Shown here: positions 21,063-31,080 of the stretch, piece after piece | Layout of the letters: the number at the start of each line of letters is the position of its first letter | Numbering within the stretch: the stretch's first letter is position 1 | Assembly: GCF_000376845.1 (NCBI RefSeq) | Contig: NZ_AQXY01000028.1 | Coordinates: 124,001 to 188,000, forward strand | Reading direction: 5' to 3' | Source: Thioalkalivibrio sp. ALE14 | GTDB taxonomy: Bacteria; Pseudomonadota; Gammaproteobacteria; Ectothiorhodospirales; Ectothiorhodospiraceae | DNA: 64,000 nucleotides | Position numbers and translations under genes: made by a program | Notes under the pieces: generated by a model | Database searches by the model: none | Seen by the model: only the letters and a program-made list of their open reading frames with translations | What the model was told of the DNA's origin: nothing

Positions 21063-21713
21063 TTACGTCGTCGCGGGCGTGACGGCCTCCCGCAGGCCCT
21101 CGATGAGATTTTGAATGGTTCTATGTCGCATCTTCATGGCTGCCTGGTTCACGATCAACCGGGAACTGATAGGGGTAATCAGCTCCAGCGGCTCCAGGCC
21201 ATTGGCCTTGAGGGTGTTCCCGGTATCGACCAGGTCCACGATGTAGTCAGCCAGACCGACCAGCGGCGCCAGTTCCATCGAGCCGTAGAGCTTGATGATC
21301 TCCACCTGGCGGCCCTGCTGGGCGAAATAGTTCTGCGTGATGTTCACGAACTTGGTGGCGATGCGCAGGCGCTGCTGCGGGTCCGGCTGCTGGCCCGGGC
21401 GCCCGGCCAGCATCAGGCGGCACTGGGCGATGTGCAGGTCCAGCGGCTCGTACAGCCCCGCGGCCCCATGCTCCATCAGGACATCCTTGCCGGCCACGCC
21501 AATGGATGCCGCCCCGTGCTGCACATAGGTGGGCACGTCGGTCGCGCGCACCACCACGATCTTCACGTCCTCGCGGTTGGTGTCGAGGATCAGCTTGCGC
21601 GTCTTGTCCGGATCCTCCAGCAGTTCAATCCCGGCGCTGGCCAGCAGCGGCAGGGTGTCCTTGAGGATGCGGCCCTTGGACAGGGCGATGGTCAGGGCGT
21701 TGGGATCCATCAT
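21063..21713 (-). CDS. hisG: ATP phosphoribosyltransferase, short form (catalytic subunit)
   Basis: 216 residues: the short HisG type, which lacks the C-terminal allosteric domain and needs the HisRS-like partner HisZ. Recognisable segments are [71 protein letters not shown] and [16 protein letters not shown]. It makes phosphoribosyl-ATP, the first step of histidine synthesis. No hisZ is in this window, so the regulator must be encoded elsewhere. The ATG pair at 21713/21710 lies 37 bp from the murA stop and the gene is 11 bp from aroG, so it is part of the operon. Confidence 0.95.
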   Translation of the reverse strand: MMDPNALTIALSKGRILKDTLPLLASAGIELLEDPDKTRKLILDTNREDVKIVVVRATDVPTYVQHGAASIGVAGKDVLMEHGAAGLYEPLDLHIAQCRLMLAGRPGQQPDPQQRLRIATKFVNITQNYFAQQGRQVEIIKLYGSMELAPLVGLADYIVDLVDTGNTLKANGLEPLELITPISSRLIVNQAAMKMRHRTIQNLIEGLREAVTPATT

Positions 21714-21750
21714 GGGTCAGGCGTTCGTCCGGTTCCGTGTGAGTCGCGTA

Positions 21751-23100
<1,350 letters not shown>

Positions 23101-23418
23101 TCAGGCCACGGATCGGGCCGCGGAGTCGGTGATGATCGCCTCCAGGTCATACAGCCCCAGCAGCGGCCGGAGCCCGTCCGGCAGGGGTTCGAAGACCAGC
23201 GTGCGGCCCTGCTCCCGCGCCCGGCGCCAGAGGATGACGAGGAAGGCCACGCCGGCGCTGTCGATGCGTCCGGCCCGGGACAGATCCACCCGCGCATGCT
23301 CCGGCAGGTGCGCCATCAGCCCGCACGCCCGGGCCTCCAGCCCGGAGACGGTGGCGAAGGTCAGCGGCCCGCTGACGACCAGGCCACCGTCATCGGCCCG
23401 GATCTGTGCATCGCTCAC
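23101..23418 (-). CDS. mlaB: STAS-domain protein MlaB
   Basis: 105 residues starting at GTG 23418, which overlaps the mlaC stop by 4 bp (GTGA). It is a single STAS domain: GGLVVSGPLTFATV at the start, then VDLSRAGRIDSAGVAFLVIL with the conserved Asp-Ser-Ala-Gly loop, and LRPLLGLYDLEAII at the end. MlaB sits on the cytoplasmic ATPase MlaF and is needed for assembly and activity of the MlaFEDB phospholipid transporter. The gene order FEDCB matches E. coli. It was placed by homology because the start codon is not ATG. Confidence 0.9.
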   Translation of the reverse strand: MSDAQIRADDGGLVVSGPLTFATVSGLEARACGLMAHLPEHARVDLSRAGRIDSAGVAFLVILWRRAREQGRTLVFEPLPDGLRPLLGLYDLEAIITDSAARSVA

Positions 23419-24080
23419 GGGTTGCCGGCCCCGTTGTCCTGGATGGCATCGCCCACCGCGTCCTCGACCAGACTCTCGTCCCCGTCTTCCAGGCGCTCGA
23501 TCAGGGCGTCCAGACCGTCGCGGTTGATCTCCTCGTTGAAGCGGGTGCGGAAGTTGCCCACGAAGCTGAGCCCCTCGGCCTCGACATCGAAGACCTTCCA
23601 TTCGCCGTTCACCGGGCGCAGCCGGTAGTTCACCTGGATGTTCGACTGGCCGGATCCCATCACCACCTCGGTGGCCACCACCGCCATGCGCTCGTCCTGG
23701 CGCGAGCGGCGCTCGATCACGCGCACATCCTTGTCCAGATGGTCGGCCAGTTGCACCCCGTAGGCCTGCAGCAGCGTGTTCTTGAAGGCTTCGGTGAACC
23801 GGCTTTGCTGCTCGCTGCTGGCATCCCGCCAGTGGCGCGCCAGGACCAGCCGGGCCATGCCGTTGACGTCCACGCCCGGCAGGATCTTGTCCTCGATGAC
23901 ACCGATCACGAAGTCCGGATCCTCCTGCGCACGCGACTCGTTGGCGCGCAGCTCCTTGTACACCGCGTCGATGGACTGCTGGATGATCTCGGCGGGATTG
24001 TCGGCCTGGGCCGGCGCCGCCAGCAGCAGGACCATCAGCCCCAGCGGCAGGCTCCACATATAGTCACGCAACCGTGTCAT
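23415..24080 (-). CDS. mlaC: Periplasmic phospholipid-binding protein MlaC
   Basis: 221 residues from the ATG at 24080, preceded by GGAG eight bases upstream; a GTG at 24113 is less likely. A signal peptide (about 1-26, ending APAQA) is followed by the MlaC/Ttg2D fold: IIQQSIDAVYKELRAN, VIEDKILPGVDVNGMARLVL, SEQQSRFTEAFKNTLLQAYG and VNYRLRPVNGEWKVFDVEAEG. MlaC ferries phospholipids between the outer-membrane MlaA complex and the inner-membrane MlaFEDB machine. It lies 25 bp after the mlaD stop and overlaps mlaB. Confidence 0.93.
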   Translation of the reverse strand: MTRLRDYMWSLPLGLMVLLLAAPAQADNPAEIIQQSIDAVYKELRANESRAQEDPDFVIGVIEDKILPGVDVNGMARLVLARHWRDASSEQQSRFTEAFKNTLLQAYGVQLADHLDKDVRVIERRSRQDERMAVVATEVVMGSGQSNIQVNYRLRPVNGEWKVFDVEAEGLSFVGNFRTRFNEEINRDGLDALIERLEDGDESLVEDAVGDAIQDNGAGNP

Positions 24081-24105
24081 GTCTCTTGCTCCGGGTTTGG
24101 GCGAA

Positions 24106-24564
24106 TCAGTCACTACCCATGTTGGTCATGAAACGACCAATGAGGTTCTCCAGCACCAGGGCCGACTGGGTAAACATCAGCTCGTCGCCGTCCTGCAGGG
24201 TTTCGTAGTCGCCGCCCGGCTCCAGGGCGATGTACTGCTCGCCCAGCAGCCCCGCGGTATGGATAGCCGCCTGCGTATCCATCGGCAGATAGTCGTGCTC
24301 CGAGCGGATGGCGAGGGTCACCTCGGCGCGGAAGCGCTCCGGATCGTAGCGGATATCCGCGACCCGGCCGATGCGCACACCCGAGACCGTGACCGGGGCC
24401 CGGGTCTTGAGCCCGCCGATGTTGTCGAAGTAGCCGGTCACCGTGTAGGTGTCGCGGTCGTGGTAGTCGGTCACGTTGCTGACCTGGACCGCCAGGTAGA
24501 ACAGCGCCCCGATGCCCAGCAGTACGAAGACACCCACTGCCAGTTCGAAGAAACGTACCTTCAT
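24106..24564 (-). CDS. mlaD: MCE-domain protein MlaD
   Basis: 152 residues with one transmembrane helix (about 6-29) and a single MCE domain. The MCE domain is recognisable from YFDNIGGLKTRAPVTVSGVRIGRVADI, then YLPMDTQAAIHTAGLLGEQYIALEPG. MlaD forms the hexameric periplasmic ring of the phospholipid transporter. Its C-terminal helix (LENLIGRFMTNMG) is the part that lines the channel in E. coli. It lies 28 bp downstream of mlaE. Confidence 0.95.
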   Translation of the reverse strand: MKVRFFELAVGVFVLLGIGALFYLAVQVSNVTDYHDRDTYTVTGYFDNIGGLKTRAPVTVSGVRIGRVADIRYDPERFRAEVTLAIRSEHDYLPMDTQAAIHTAGLLGEQYIALEPGGDYETLQDGDELMFTQSALVLENLIGRFMTNMGSD

Positions 24565-24592
24565 ATTGCCACCCTAGGGAAATACTGGTTGG

Positions 24593-25375
24593 TCAGCCCG
24601 CGCCGAACATCAGCCCGGTCAGGATGAAATCGAGGCCCAGCACCGCCAGCGACGCGACCACCACCGTTTGCGTGGTCGCGCGCGAGATGCCCTCGGAGGT
24701 CGGCTGCGCGTTGAAGCCCTGGAACACCGCGATCCAGGTCACCACGAAGCCGAACACGATGCTCTTGATCACGCCGGACAGCACATCCTCGTTCCAGTCG
24801 GTCACCGACTGCATCTGCGAGAAGTAGGCGCCGCTGTCCACGCCCAGCAGCCCCACCCCGACGAGGTAGCCCCCCATCACCCCCACGGCGCTGAAGATCG
24901 CCGCCAGCAGCGGCATGGAGAGGAATCCGGCGACAAAGCGTGGCGCGAAGATCCGGCGGTACGGATTCACCGCCATCATCTCCATCGCCGAGAGCTGCTC
25001 CGTGGTCTTCATCAGGCCCAGCTCTGCGGTCAGCGCCGAGCCGGCGCGGCCGGCGAACAGCAGCGCGGTAACCACCGGACCCAACTCGCGCACCAGCGAC
25101 AGCGCCACCACCCCGCCCAGGGCCTCGGCCGCGCCGAAGTTCACCAGCGTGATGTAGCCCTGGTACCCGAGCACCATGCCGACGAACAGCCCCGACACGA
25201 TGATGATCAGCAGCGAGCGCACGCCCACCGAATACACCTGGGCGAGTGTCAGGCCGAACCGACGGATGACGATATCGAGGCTCGCCAGCACCCGCATCAG
25301 GAAGACGAAGGCGCGACCGAACACCACCAGGGCGTTGATCGTGGTCCGGCCCAGCGAGGCAATCGCGTCAGTCAT
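24593..25375 (-). CDS. mlaE: ABC transporter permease MlaE
   Basis: 260 residues from the ATG at 25375, which overlaps the mlaF stop by 8 bp. It is a membrane protein with five or six hydrophobic segments and the MlaE/YrbE signature: GLFVGMVLGYQGY, LVRELGPVVTALLFAGRAGSALTAELGLMK, and EQLSAMEMMAVNPYRRIFAPR, which contains the coupling helix. It is the inner-membrane permease of the MlaFEDB complex, which maintains outer-membrane lipid asymmetry. The frame is open upstream of 25375, but that stretch is out of family. Confidence 0.95.
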   Translation of the reverse strand: MTDAIASLGRTTINALVVFGRAFVFLMRVLASLDIVIRRFGLTLAQVYSVGVRSLLIIIVSGLFVGMVLGYQGYITLVNFGAAEALGGVVALSLVRELGPVVTALLFAGRAGSALTAELGLMKTTEQLSAMEMMAVNPYRRIFAPRFVAGFLSMPLLAAIFSAVGVMGGYLVGVGLLGVDSGAYFSQMQSVTDWNEDVLSGVIKSIVFGFVVTWIAVFQGFNAQPTSEGISRATTQTVVVASLAVLGLDFILTGLMFGAG

Positions 25376-26201
25376 CGCGGCGCTCCCCCTGTCCCAGCAG
25401 GTCGTCGCGATAGGACGCGCCCGGATAGTGGAACGGCACCGGCCCGTCCGGGCGGCCCTGCAGGAACTGCGCGCTCCAGTCGGAGGCGCGCGCCTCCAGC
25501 TCGTCCGGCGGCCCGGCATCCACCACTCGGCCATTGGCGATCAGCACCACATGGTCGGAGATCGCCATGGCCTCCGCCACATCGTGCGAGACCAGCACGC
25601 TGGTGAGCCCCAGGCTCTCGTTGGTCTGGCGAATCAGGCTGACGATCTGGCCCATGGTGATCGGATCAAGCCCGGTGAACGGTTCGTCGTAGAGGATCAG
25701 GTCCGGGTCCAGCGCGATGGCCCGCGCCAGGGCGACGCGCCGGGCCATGCCCCCGGACAGCGAGGCCGGGTCCAGCTCGCGCGCCGCGCGCAGACCCACC
25801 GCCTCCAGCTTCAGCAGCACCAGTGCGTGCAGCACATCCTCCGGCAGATCGGTGTGCTCGCGCAGCGGGAAGGCGACGTTCTCGAATACGGAAAGGTCGG
25901 TCAGCAGCGCGCCGCTCTGGAACAGCATGCCCATGCGCTTGCGCAGGGCGTACAGGCGGCGGGTGGAGAGCTTCGCCACCTCCTGGCCATCCACCCAGAT
26001 GCGCCCCGCGTCCGGGCGCAGCTGTCCGCCGATCAGGCGCAGCAGGGTCGTCTTGCCGCTGCCGCTGGGGCCCATCACGGTCGTCACCTGCCCGCGCGGG
26101 ATACGCATCGACAAGTCGTCGAAGACCACCTTGCGCCCGCGCCGGAAACGCAGGTTCTCGATCACGATATGCGGACTGTCTGCCACTGCCGGGTCAGCCA
26201 C
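25368..26201 (-). CDS. mlaF: ABC transporter ATP-binding protein MlaF
   Basis: 277 residues starting at GTG 26201, with GAGGAG six bases upstream. Walker A GPSGSGKTT is at 44-52, the Q-loop is in GMLFQSGALLTDLSVFEN, the ABC signature is LSGGMARR, Walker B is LILYDEPFTGLDP, and the switch His is in LVSHDVAEA. It powers phospholipid movement through MlaE/MlaD. It is the first of the five mla genes, 74 bp after an unknown gene on the same strand. The C-terminal extension of about 25 residues, which in E. coli contacts the partner MlaF, is present. Confidence 0.95.
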   Translation of the reverse strand: MADPAVADSPHIVIENLRFRRGRKVVFDDLSMRIPRGQVTTVMGPSGSGKTTLLRLIGGQLRPDAGRIWVDGQEVAKLSTRRLYALRKRMGMLFQSGALLTDLSVFENVAFPLREHTDLPEDVLHALVLLKLEAVGLRAARELDPASLSGGMARRVALARAIALDPDLILYDEPFTGLDPITMGQIVSLIRQTNESLGLTSVLVSHDVAEAMAISDHVVLIANGRVVDAGPPDELEARASDWSAQFLQGRPDGPVPFHYPGASYRDDLLGQGERRDD

Positions 26202-26275
26202 GCGCGCTCCTCGCCATTAAGGAACCCGGAAGTCTGGCCGCCGGCCGGTGGACCGTCAAACCCACGGGGAGATGC

Positions 26276-26929
26276 TCATCCCATTCCCAGTAGCTGGGCG
26301 ATGGTCCGAAAGTCCGACAGACGGTCCGGGCGGGCCCGCAGGAAGACCGGAGTCTCGCCGCTTCCGCCGGCCGCACCCAGGGCCTCCACCAGCGCACGCC
26401 AGCCCGGCGCGCCCAGGCCCGGCTCGGGGGTGATCTGCCAGGCTCCACCCACGGTCGTCGATCCCGTCGGGGCCGGATAAAACAAAGCCGCCTCGGCGTG
26501 GGTGATCGTATGTGGCTCACCGGGTCCATAGGCCATCAGTCGCGCCAGGCCGGCCGCCTCGAGCGCCTCCCGGATTGCCGAGACCTGCGCCGCCGTCATC
26601 GGCCCCGGCGCCACTGCCTGCAGACAGGGGCCCGCGGCCTCGGCAAGCGCGAGCGCCCGCGCGGCCCCCGACTCGGGCGTAACCTCCGCCGGCCACTCGA
26701 GCGTCAGCCGCAGCGCGGGGGCGACGGCCTCGTCCCAGTCGCCGAACGCGGGGGCCGAGGTCTCCAGCCACAGCGCGGCGGGCAGCAGCAGGCGGCTGTG
26801 ATAGTGGGTGTAATACTCGAGTTGCCACTCGCGCGGCAGATCCTCCGGGAAGAAGCCTTCCCACCAGTCCTCGCCGGGGCCCGCGACTCCGGCGGCCTGC
26901 AGCGCCAGCGCTTCCTGATCGTTCGTCAT
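26276..26929 (-). CDS. Conserved protein of unknown function (faintly YecE/DUF72-like)
   Basis: 217 residues. The segment WWEGFFPEDLPREWQLEYYTHYHSR (quoted only by its pattern F-F/Y-P-E-D-L-P-x-x-W-x-L-E-Y-Y) recalls the N-terminus of DUF72/YecE TIM barrels, but the rest is short and Ala-rich. The C-terminal part (VFLRARPDRLSDFRTIAQLL) also has only a loose parallel. No signal peptide or membrane segment is seen. It lies immediately upstream of mlaF in the same direction with a 74-bp gap, so read-through into mla is possible. The start is the ATG at 26929. I do not assign a function. Confidence 0.65.
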   Translation of the reverse strand: MTNDQEALALQAAGVAGPGEDWWEGFFPEDLPREWQLEYYTHYHSRLLLPAALWLETSAPAFGDWDEAVAPALRLTLEWPAEVTPESGAARALALAEAAGPCLQAVAPGPMTAAQVSAIREALEAAGLARLMAYGPGEPHTITHAEAALFYPAPTGSTTVGGAWQITPEPGLGAPGWRALVEALGAAGGSGETPVFLRARPDRLSDFRTIAQLLGMG

Positions 26930-27031
26930 GTCTCTCCTTCCGTGCCGTCACCGCCCGGCCGTCACCACGTTGTAACCGTATCCTCGCGCGGTCTGCTTGT
27001 ATCGCCCCCGTGCGCGCGGCACAGTTGCGGC

Positions 27032-28129
27032 ATGCGCTTCGACCTGTTCCATGAACTCTCGGTGCCCGACTTCCTGCAGACCTCCGAATCGGAGGTGCTG
27101 GAGAACACCCTGCGCCTGTGGGAGCGGGCCGACCGCCTGGGCTTCGGCACCGCCTGGCTGGTGGAACACCACCTGATGCCGGAGTTCTCGCACTCCACCG
27201 CGCCGGACCTGGTCCTGGCCGCCGCCAGCCAGCGCACCGAGCACCTGCGCCTGGGGCTCGGCGTAGTGCCCCTGCCCTACCACCACCCGCTGCGGGTGGC
27301 CCAGCGGGTCGGCATGCTGGACCAGCTCTCCGGCGGTCGGCTGGACCTCGGCATCGGACGCGGCTTCTCGCCGCGCGAATATGCCACATTCGGGGCCGAG
27401 ATGAGCGAGTCCCGCGCGCGGGTCGATGCCGGGCTGGACGCGCTGCGCCAGGCCTTCGCGACCGGCCGCATCACCCAGGACGGCCCGTTCCATCACCTGG
27501 ACGACGTGCCCGTGATGCCGCGCCCGGTGCAGGCCCCGCACCCGCCGATCTGGACCGCCGCGGTCAGCCCGGAGTCCTTCACCTGGGCGGCGGAACAGGG
27601 GATCGGCGCGTTGGCCGGACCGTTCAAGCCCTGGCAGATGATCCGCGAAGACATCCGCCTGTACCACGAGGCCTGGGACGCCTCGCGCACCGATATCGCC
27701 CACCCGCCGCGCGTCGGGATGACCCTCGGGGTACTGTGCCTGCCGGATGGCAAGCGCGCCCGGCGCGAGGCCAAGCCCGCGTTCGAGTGGTTCTATCGCC
27801 ACATGTTCCAGCAGACCCTGCCGGTGCTGGAACGCCTGATCGAGGGCTACGACTACTACCGTTCGCTGGGCCGCTTCCGTCACCTGGTCAAGGCCGGGAT
27901 CAACCTGAAGATCCTCGACATGCTGGGCATGACGCTGGTCGGCACGCCCGCCGAGTGTCGCGAGCGGATCGAGGGGCTGCGCGAGGCGGGGGTCGACCAG
28001 GTCCTGCTCGCCTTCGGTGCCGGCGCCGTCCCGCATGCCCTGGCCGAGGAGTCCATGGACTGCTTCGCGGAGGAGGTCATGCCCGCGTTCGCCGATCCCG
28101 CTCCAGCCGTTGCCCGCAGCGCGACCTGA
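27032..28129 (+). CDS. LLM-class (luciferase-like) flavin-dependent oxidoreductase
   Basis: 365 residues from the ATG at 27032. Bacterial-luciferase-like TIM barrel features are present: ERADRLGFGTAWLVEHH near residue 35, LRLGLGVVPLPYHHPLRVAQ near 72, LDQLSGGRLDLGIGRGFSPREY near 97, and a C-terminal LVGTPAECRERIEGLREAGVDQVLLAF. Enzymes of this class use FMN or F420, often to oxidise alkanes, aldehydes or sulfonates. The specific substrate is unknown. It is divergent from the unknown gene before mlaF and runs in the same direction as the epimerase 16 bp downstream. Confidence 0.88.
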   Translation: MRFDLFHELSVPDFLQTSESEVLENTLRLWERADRLGFGTAWLVEHHLMPEFSHSTAPDLVLAAASQRTEHLRLGLGVVPLPYHHPLRVAQRVGMLDQLSGGRLDLGIGRGFSPREYATFGAEMSESRARVDAGLDALRQAFATGRITQDGPFHHLDDVPVMPRPVQAPHPPIWTAAVSPESFTWAAEQGIGALAGPFKPWQMIREDIRLYHEAWDASRTDIAHPPRVGMTLGVLCLPDGKRARREAKPAFEWFYRHMFQQTLPVLERLIEGYDYYRSLGRFRHLVKAGINLKILDMLGMTLVGTPAECRERIEGLREAGVDQVLLAFGAGAVPHALAEESMDCFAEEVMPAFADPAPAVARSAT

Positions 28130-28145
28130 GGGCAGCACGGACCCC

Positions 28146-29072
28146 ATGCATATCGCCGTGACCGGCGCCGCCGGGTGCGTGGGGCAGGCCCTGCTGCCCG
28201 CCCTGGCGCGCGAGCCGGCGATTCCCCGCATCCTCGCGCTGGACCGGACCCCGCCGGCACTCCCCCCGCCGGGGGGCGCCGCCGTCTGCGAGGCCCGTGT
28301 GGGCGACCTGACGCGGCTCCGGCCGGAGGATCTGGCCGGGGTCGACACCCTGGTGCACCTCGCCTTCCAGTTGATGGGGGGACACGGCCAGCGCCACGAC
28401 CGTGCCTGGGTCCGGCAGCAGAATGTCGCACTCAGTGATCAGGTCTTCCGAACCGCAATCGCCGCCGGCGTGCGCCACCTCGTGTTCCTGTCCAGCGCCG
28501 CGGTCTACGGCCCCTGGCCGGACAGCCCGCAGCCCCTGACCGAAGACCACCCGACCCGGCCGCGCTTCCCCTATGCAGAGGACAAGGTGGCCGTGGAGCA
28601 GGCCCTGCGCGCCCTCGTCCGCGAGCACCCCGAATGCCGCGTGACCATCCTGCGCCCACCCGCGATCGTCGGGCCGCATGCGCACCCGCTGCTGCTGCAG
28701 ATCGCCCGCGGACGTTTCTATCCCGCCGGGGGCGAGCAACCGGTGCAGATCCTGTGGGAGGACGATGCCGCGGCGGCGATCGCCCGCAGCGTGACCACCC
28801 GCACACAGGGCACCTTCAATCTGGGGGCCGAACCCGCCTGGTCACTGCGGGCCATGGCACGCCACCGGCGGCGCTGGGGGGTGCCGGTCCCCCTGGGGCT
28901 GATCCGCGCCCTGCACCCGCTGGCCTGGCGCCTGAGCGCCCGCGCGGGCGACCCCGGGTGGGTGCGCGGGCTGGACGGCCCGCTGGTGCTGGACTGCACC
29001 CGCGCCCGCGAGCAGCTCGGCTGGACCCCGCGGGTCAGCACCGCCGCGTGCCTGGAGCGCCTGCGCCACTGA
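28146..29072 (+). CDS. NAD-dependent epimerase/dehydratase family protein (extended SDR)
   Basis: 308 residues with an N-terminal Rossmann motif AVTGAAGCVGQALL. The extended-SDR loop contains LVHLAFQ. The catalytic Ser lies in FLSSAAVYG and the Tyr-x3-Lys in PYAEDKVAVE. The later substrate-binding region includes TILRPPAIVG. Typical members modify nucleotide sugars or act as membrane-associated reductases. The substrate cannot be assigned. It sits between the LLM oxidoreductase (16 bp upstream) and yrbG (56 bp downstream), all on the plus strand. Confidence 0.85.
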   Translation: MHIAVTGAAGCVGQALLPALAREPAIPRILALDRTPPALPPPGGAAVCEARVGDLTRLRPEDLAGVDTLVHLAFQLMGGHGQRHDRAWVRQQNVALSDQVFRTAIAAGVRHLVFLSSAAVYGPWPDSPQPLTEDHPTRPRFPYAEDKVAVEQALRALVREHPECRVTILRPPAIVGPHAHPLLLQIARGRFYPAGGEQPVQILWEDDAAAAIARSVTTRTQGTFNLGAEPAWSLRAMARHRRRWGVPVPLGLIRALHPLAWRLSARAGDPGWVRGLDGPLVLDCTRAREQLGWTPRVSTAACLERLRH

Positions 29073-29128
29073 CACAGTGCCCCAATCCGCTACAATCGCG
29101 GCCTGACCGTTCGGGACCCGTCTGCCCC

Positions 29129-30106
29129 ATGGCCCTACCCATCGCCGCCGTCATCGTCGGCCTGATCCTGCTGACCTGGAGTGCCGACCGCTTCGTGTTC
29201 GGCGCCTCCGCGTTTGCCCGCGGAGTCGGCGTGAGCCCGCTGGTCATCGGCCTGACCATTGTTGCCTTCGGCACTTCGGCCCCGGAGCTCGTGGTCTCGG
29301 TCCTCGCGAGCCTGCAGGGCAACCCGGGCATGGCCGTGGGCAACGCGATCGGCTCGAACATCGCTAACATCGCACTGGTGCTGGGAGCCGCCGCGGTGGT
29401 CGCACCGCTGGCGATCGGCCGCGGCATGGTTCGCCGCGAACTGCCGATCCTGTTGCTGGTCAGCTTCGGCGTGCTGCTCCTGCTGGTCGGCGGCGAGCTG
29501 GGCCGGATGGAGGGCATCGCCCTGCTCGCGGGACTGACCGCATTCACCGCCTGGATGGCGTTGACCGCCCGCCGCGCGCAACAGGCCTCGGGCGAGGATG
29601 CCCCCGAAGTCGTGCGCGGCATGGTGGAGACCATCCCGGACAGCGATCGCCTCGGTCCCGCGATCGCCTGGCTGGTGCTCGGGCTGCTGCTCCTGCTGGC
29701 CAGCAGCCAGGCCCTGGTCTGGGGCGCGATGGAAATCGCCGAACAACTGGGGGTCAGCGATCTGGTCATCGGCCTGACCATCGTCGCGGTGGGCACCAGT
29801 CTGCCGGAGCTCGCGACTTCGGTAGTGGCCGCCTTCCGGCGCGAGGCCGGGCTGGCGATCGGGAACGTGGTCGGCTCCAACCTGTTCAACCTGCTGGCGG
29901 TACTGGCGGTTCCGGCCCTGATCGCGCCGCTGGCAATCGACGCGGACGTGCTCGCACGCGACTATCCGGTGATGCTGGCATTGACGGTGGCCCTGTTCCT
30001 GATCGCGCTGGGCCGCCGCGGGCAGATCCTGCGCTGGCAGGGCGCCCTTCTCCTCGTCGCCTTCGCAAGCTACCTTGTCTATTTGGGAATTACGGCAACT
30101 GCATGA
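29129..30106 (+). CDS. yrbG: Calcium/sodium antiporter, YrbG family
   Basis: 325 residues with about ten transmembrane helices and the duplicated ion-binding repeats of the CaCA superfamily: GLTIVAFGTSAPELVVSV with GNAIGSNIANIALVLG in the first half, and GLTIVAVGTSLPELATSV with GNVVGSNLFNLLAV in the second. It is an inner-membrane cation exchanger. Its position directly upstream of kdsD, with a 4-bp ATGA overlap at 30103-30106, matches E. coli yrbG-kdsD. The start is the ATG at 29129. A link between calcium exchange and LPS synthesis is suggested only by this conserved order. Confidence 0.93.
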   Translation: MALPIAAVIVGLILLTWSADRFVFGASAFARGVGVSPLVIGLTIVAFGTSAPELVVSVLASLQGNPGMAVGNAIGSNIANIALVLGAAAVVAPLAIGRGMVRRELPILLLVSFGVLLLLVGGELGRMEGIALLAGLTAFTAWMALTARRAQQASGEDAPEVVRGMVETIPDSDRLGPAIAWLVLGLLLLLASSQALVWGAMEIAEQLGVSDLVIGLTIVAVGTSLPELATSVVAAFRREAGLAIGNVVGSNLFNLLAVLAVPALIAPLAIDADVLARDYPVMLALTVALFLIALGRRGQILRWQGALLLVAFASYLVYLGITATA

Positions 30107-31080
30107 ACTTCAACCCCGAAACCACCCGCAACCTGGCCCTGGCCGTCCTCAACGACGAAGCCGAGGCCGTGCGCAACCTCGCCCGGCGCATCGACGACAG
30201 CTTTCTCGAGGCCTGCCGCTGCATCCTTGAGTGCAAGGGTCGCGTGATCGTCACCGGCATGGGGAAGTCCGGGCACATCGGCAGCAAGCTGGCCGCGACC
30301 CTGGCCTCCACCGGCACCCCGGCCTTCTTCGTGCACCCGGGCGAGGCCAGCCACGGCGACCTGGGCATGATCACCCGCGAGGACGTGGTGATCGCGCTGT
30401 CGAACTCCGGCGAGACCGACGAAATCATCACCATCCTGCCGCTGATCCGGCGCCTCGGCGTGCCGCTGATCGCGATGACCGGCAACCCTGGTTCGCGGCT
30501 GGGCGCGGATGCCACCGTGCACCTGGACGTCAGCGTCGAGCGCGAGGCCTGCCCGCTGGGCCTGGCCCCCACCTCCAGCACCACCGCGGCGCTGGCGATG
30601 GGCGACGCGCTGGCGATCGCGGTGCTGGACGCACGCGGCTTTACCGCCAACGACTTCGCCCGCTCGCACCCTGGCGGCCGGCTGGGCCGGCGGCTGCTGG
30701 TGCATGTCGCCGACATCATGCACACCGGCGACGCGATCCCGCGCATCACGCCGGAGGCCCCGCTCAAGGACGCCCTGTTCGAGATCACCCGCAAGGGCCT
30801 CGGGCTGGTGATCGTGGCCGGCGCCGACGACCGCATCCAGGGCGTGTTCACCGATGGCGACCTGCGCCGCACCCTGGATGCCGGGCATAGCCTGGACGGC
30901 CTGACCATCGGCGAGGCGATGACCACCGGCGGCCACACCGCGCAGCCCGACTGGCTGGCGGTGGAGGCGCTTGAGACCATGGAGAGCCGGCGCATCAACG
31001 CCCTCCCCGTCACGGACGCCGACCACCGCCTGGTCGGTGTCATCAACATGCACGACTTGCTGCGCGCCGGGGTAGCCTGA
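30103..31080 (+). CDS. kdsD: D-arabinose-5-phosphate isomerase
   Basis: 325 residues. A SIS domain (about 40-185) has GMGKSGHIGSKLAATLASTG, LSNSGETDEI and the segment APTSSTTAALAMGDALA. Two CBS domains follow (about 205-325), the second ending VGVINMHDLLRAG. It converts ribulose 5-phosphate to arabinose 5-phosphate, the first step towards Kdo for LPS core. It overlaps yrbG by 4 bp and kdsC by 1 bp, so translation is coupled in both directions. Confidence 0.96.
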   Translation: MNFNPETTRNLALAVLNDEAEAVRNLARRIDDSFLEACRCILECKGRVIVTGMGKSGHIGSKLAATLASTGTPAFFVHPGEASHGDLGMITREDVVIALSNSGETDEIITILPLIRRLGVPLIAMTGNPGSRLGADATVHLDVSVEREACPLGLAPTSSTTAALAMGDALAIAVLDARGFTANDFARSHPGGRLGRRLLVHVADIMHTGDAIPRITPEAPLKDALFEITRKGLGLVIVAGADDRIQGVFTDGDLRRTLDAGHSLDGLTIGEAMTTGGHTAQPDWLAVEALETMESRRINALPVTDADHRLVGVINMHDLLRAGVA

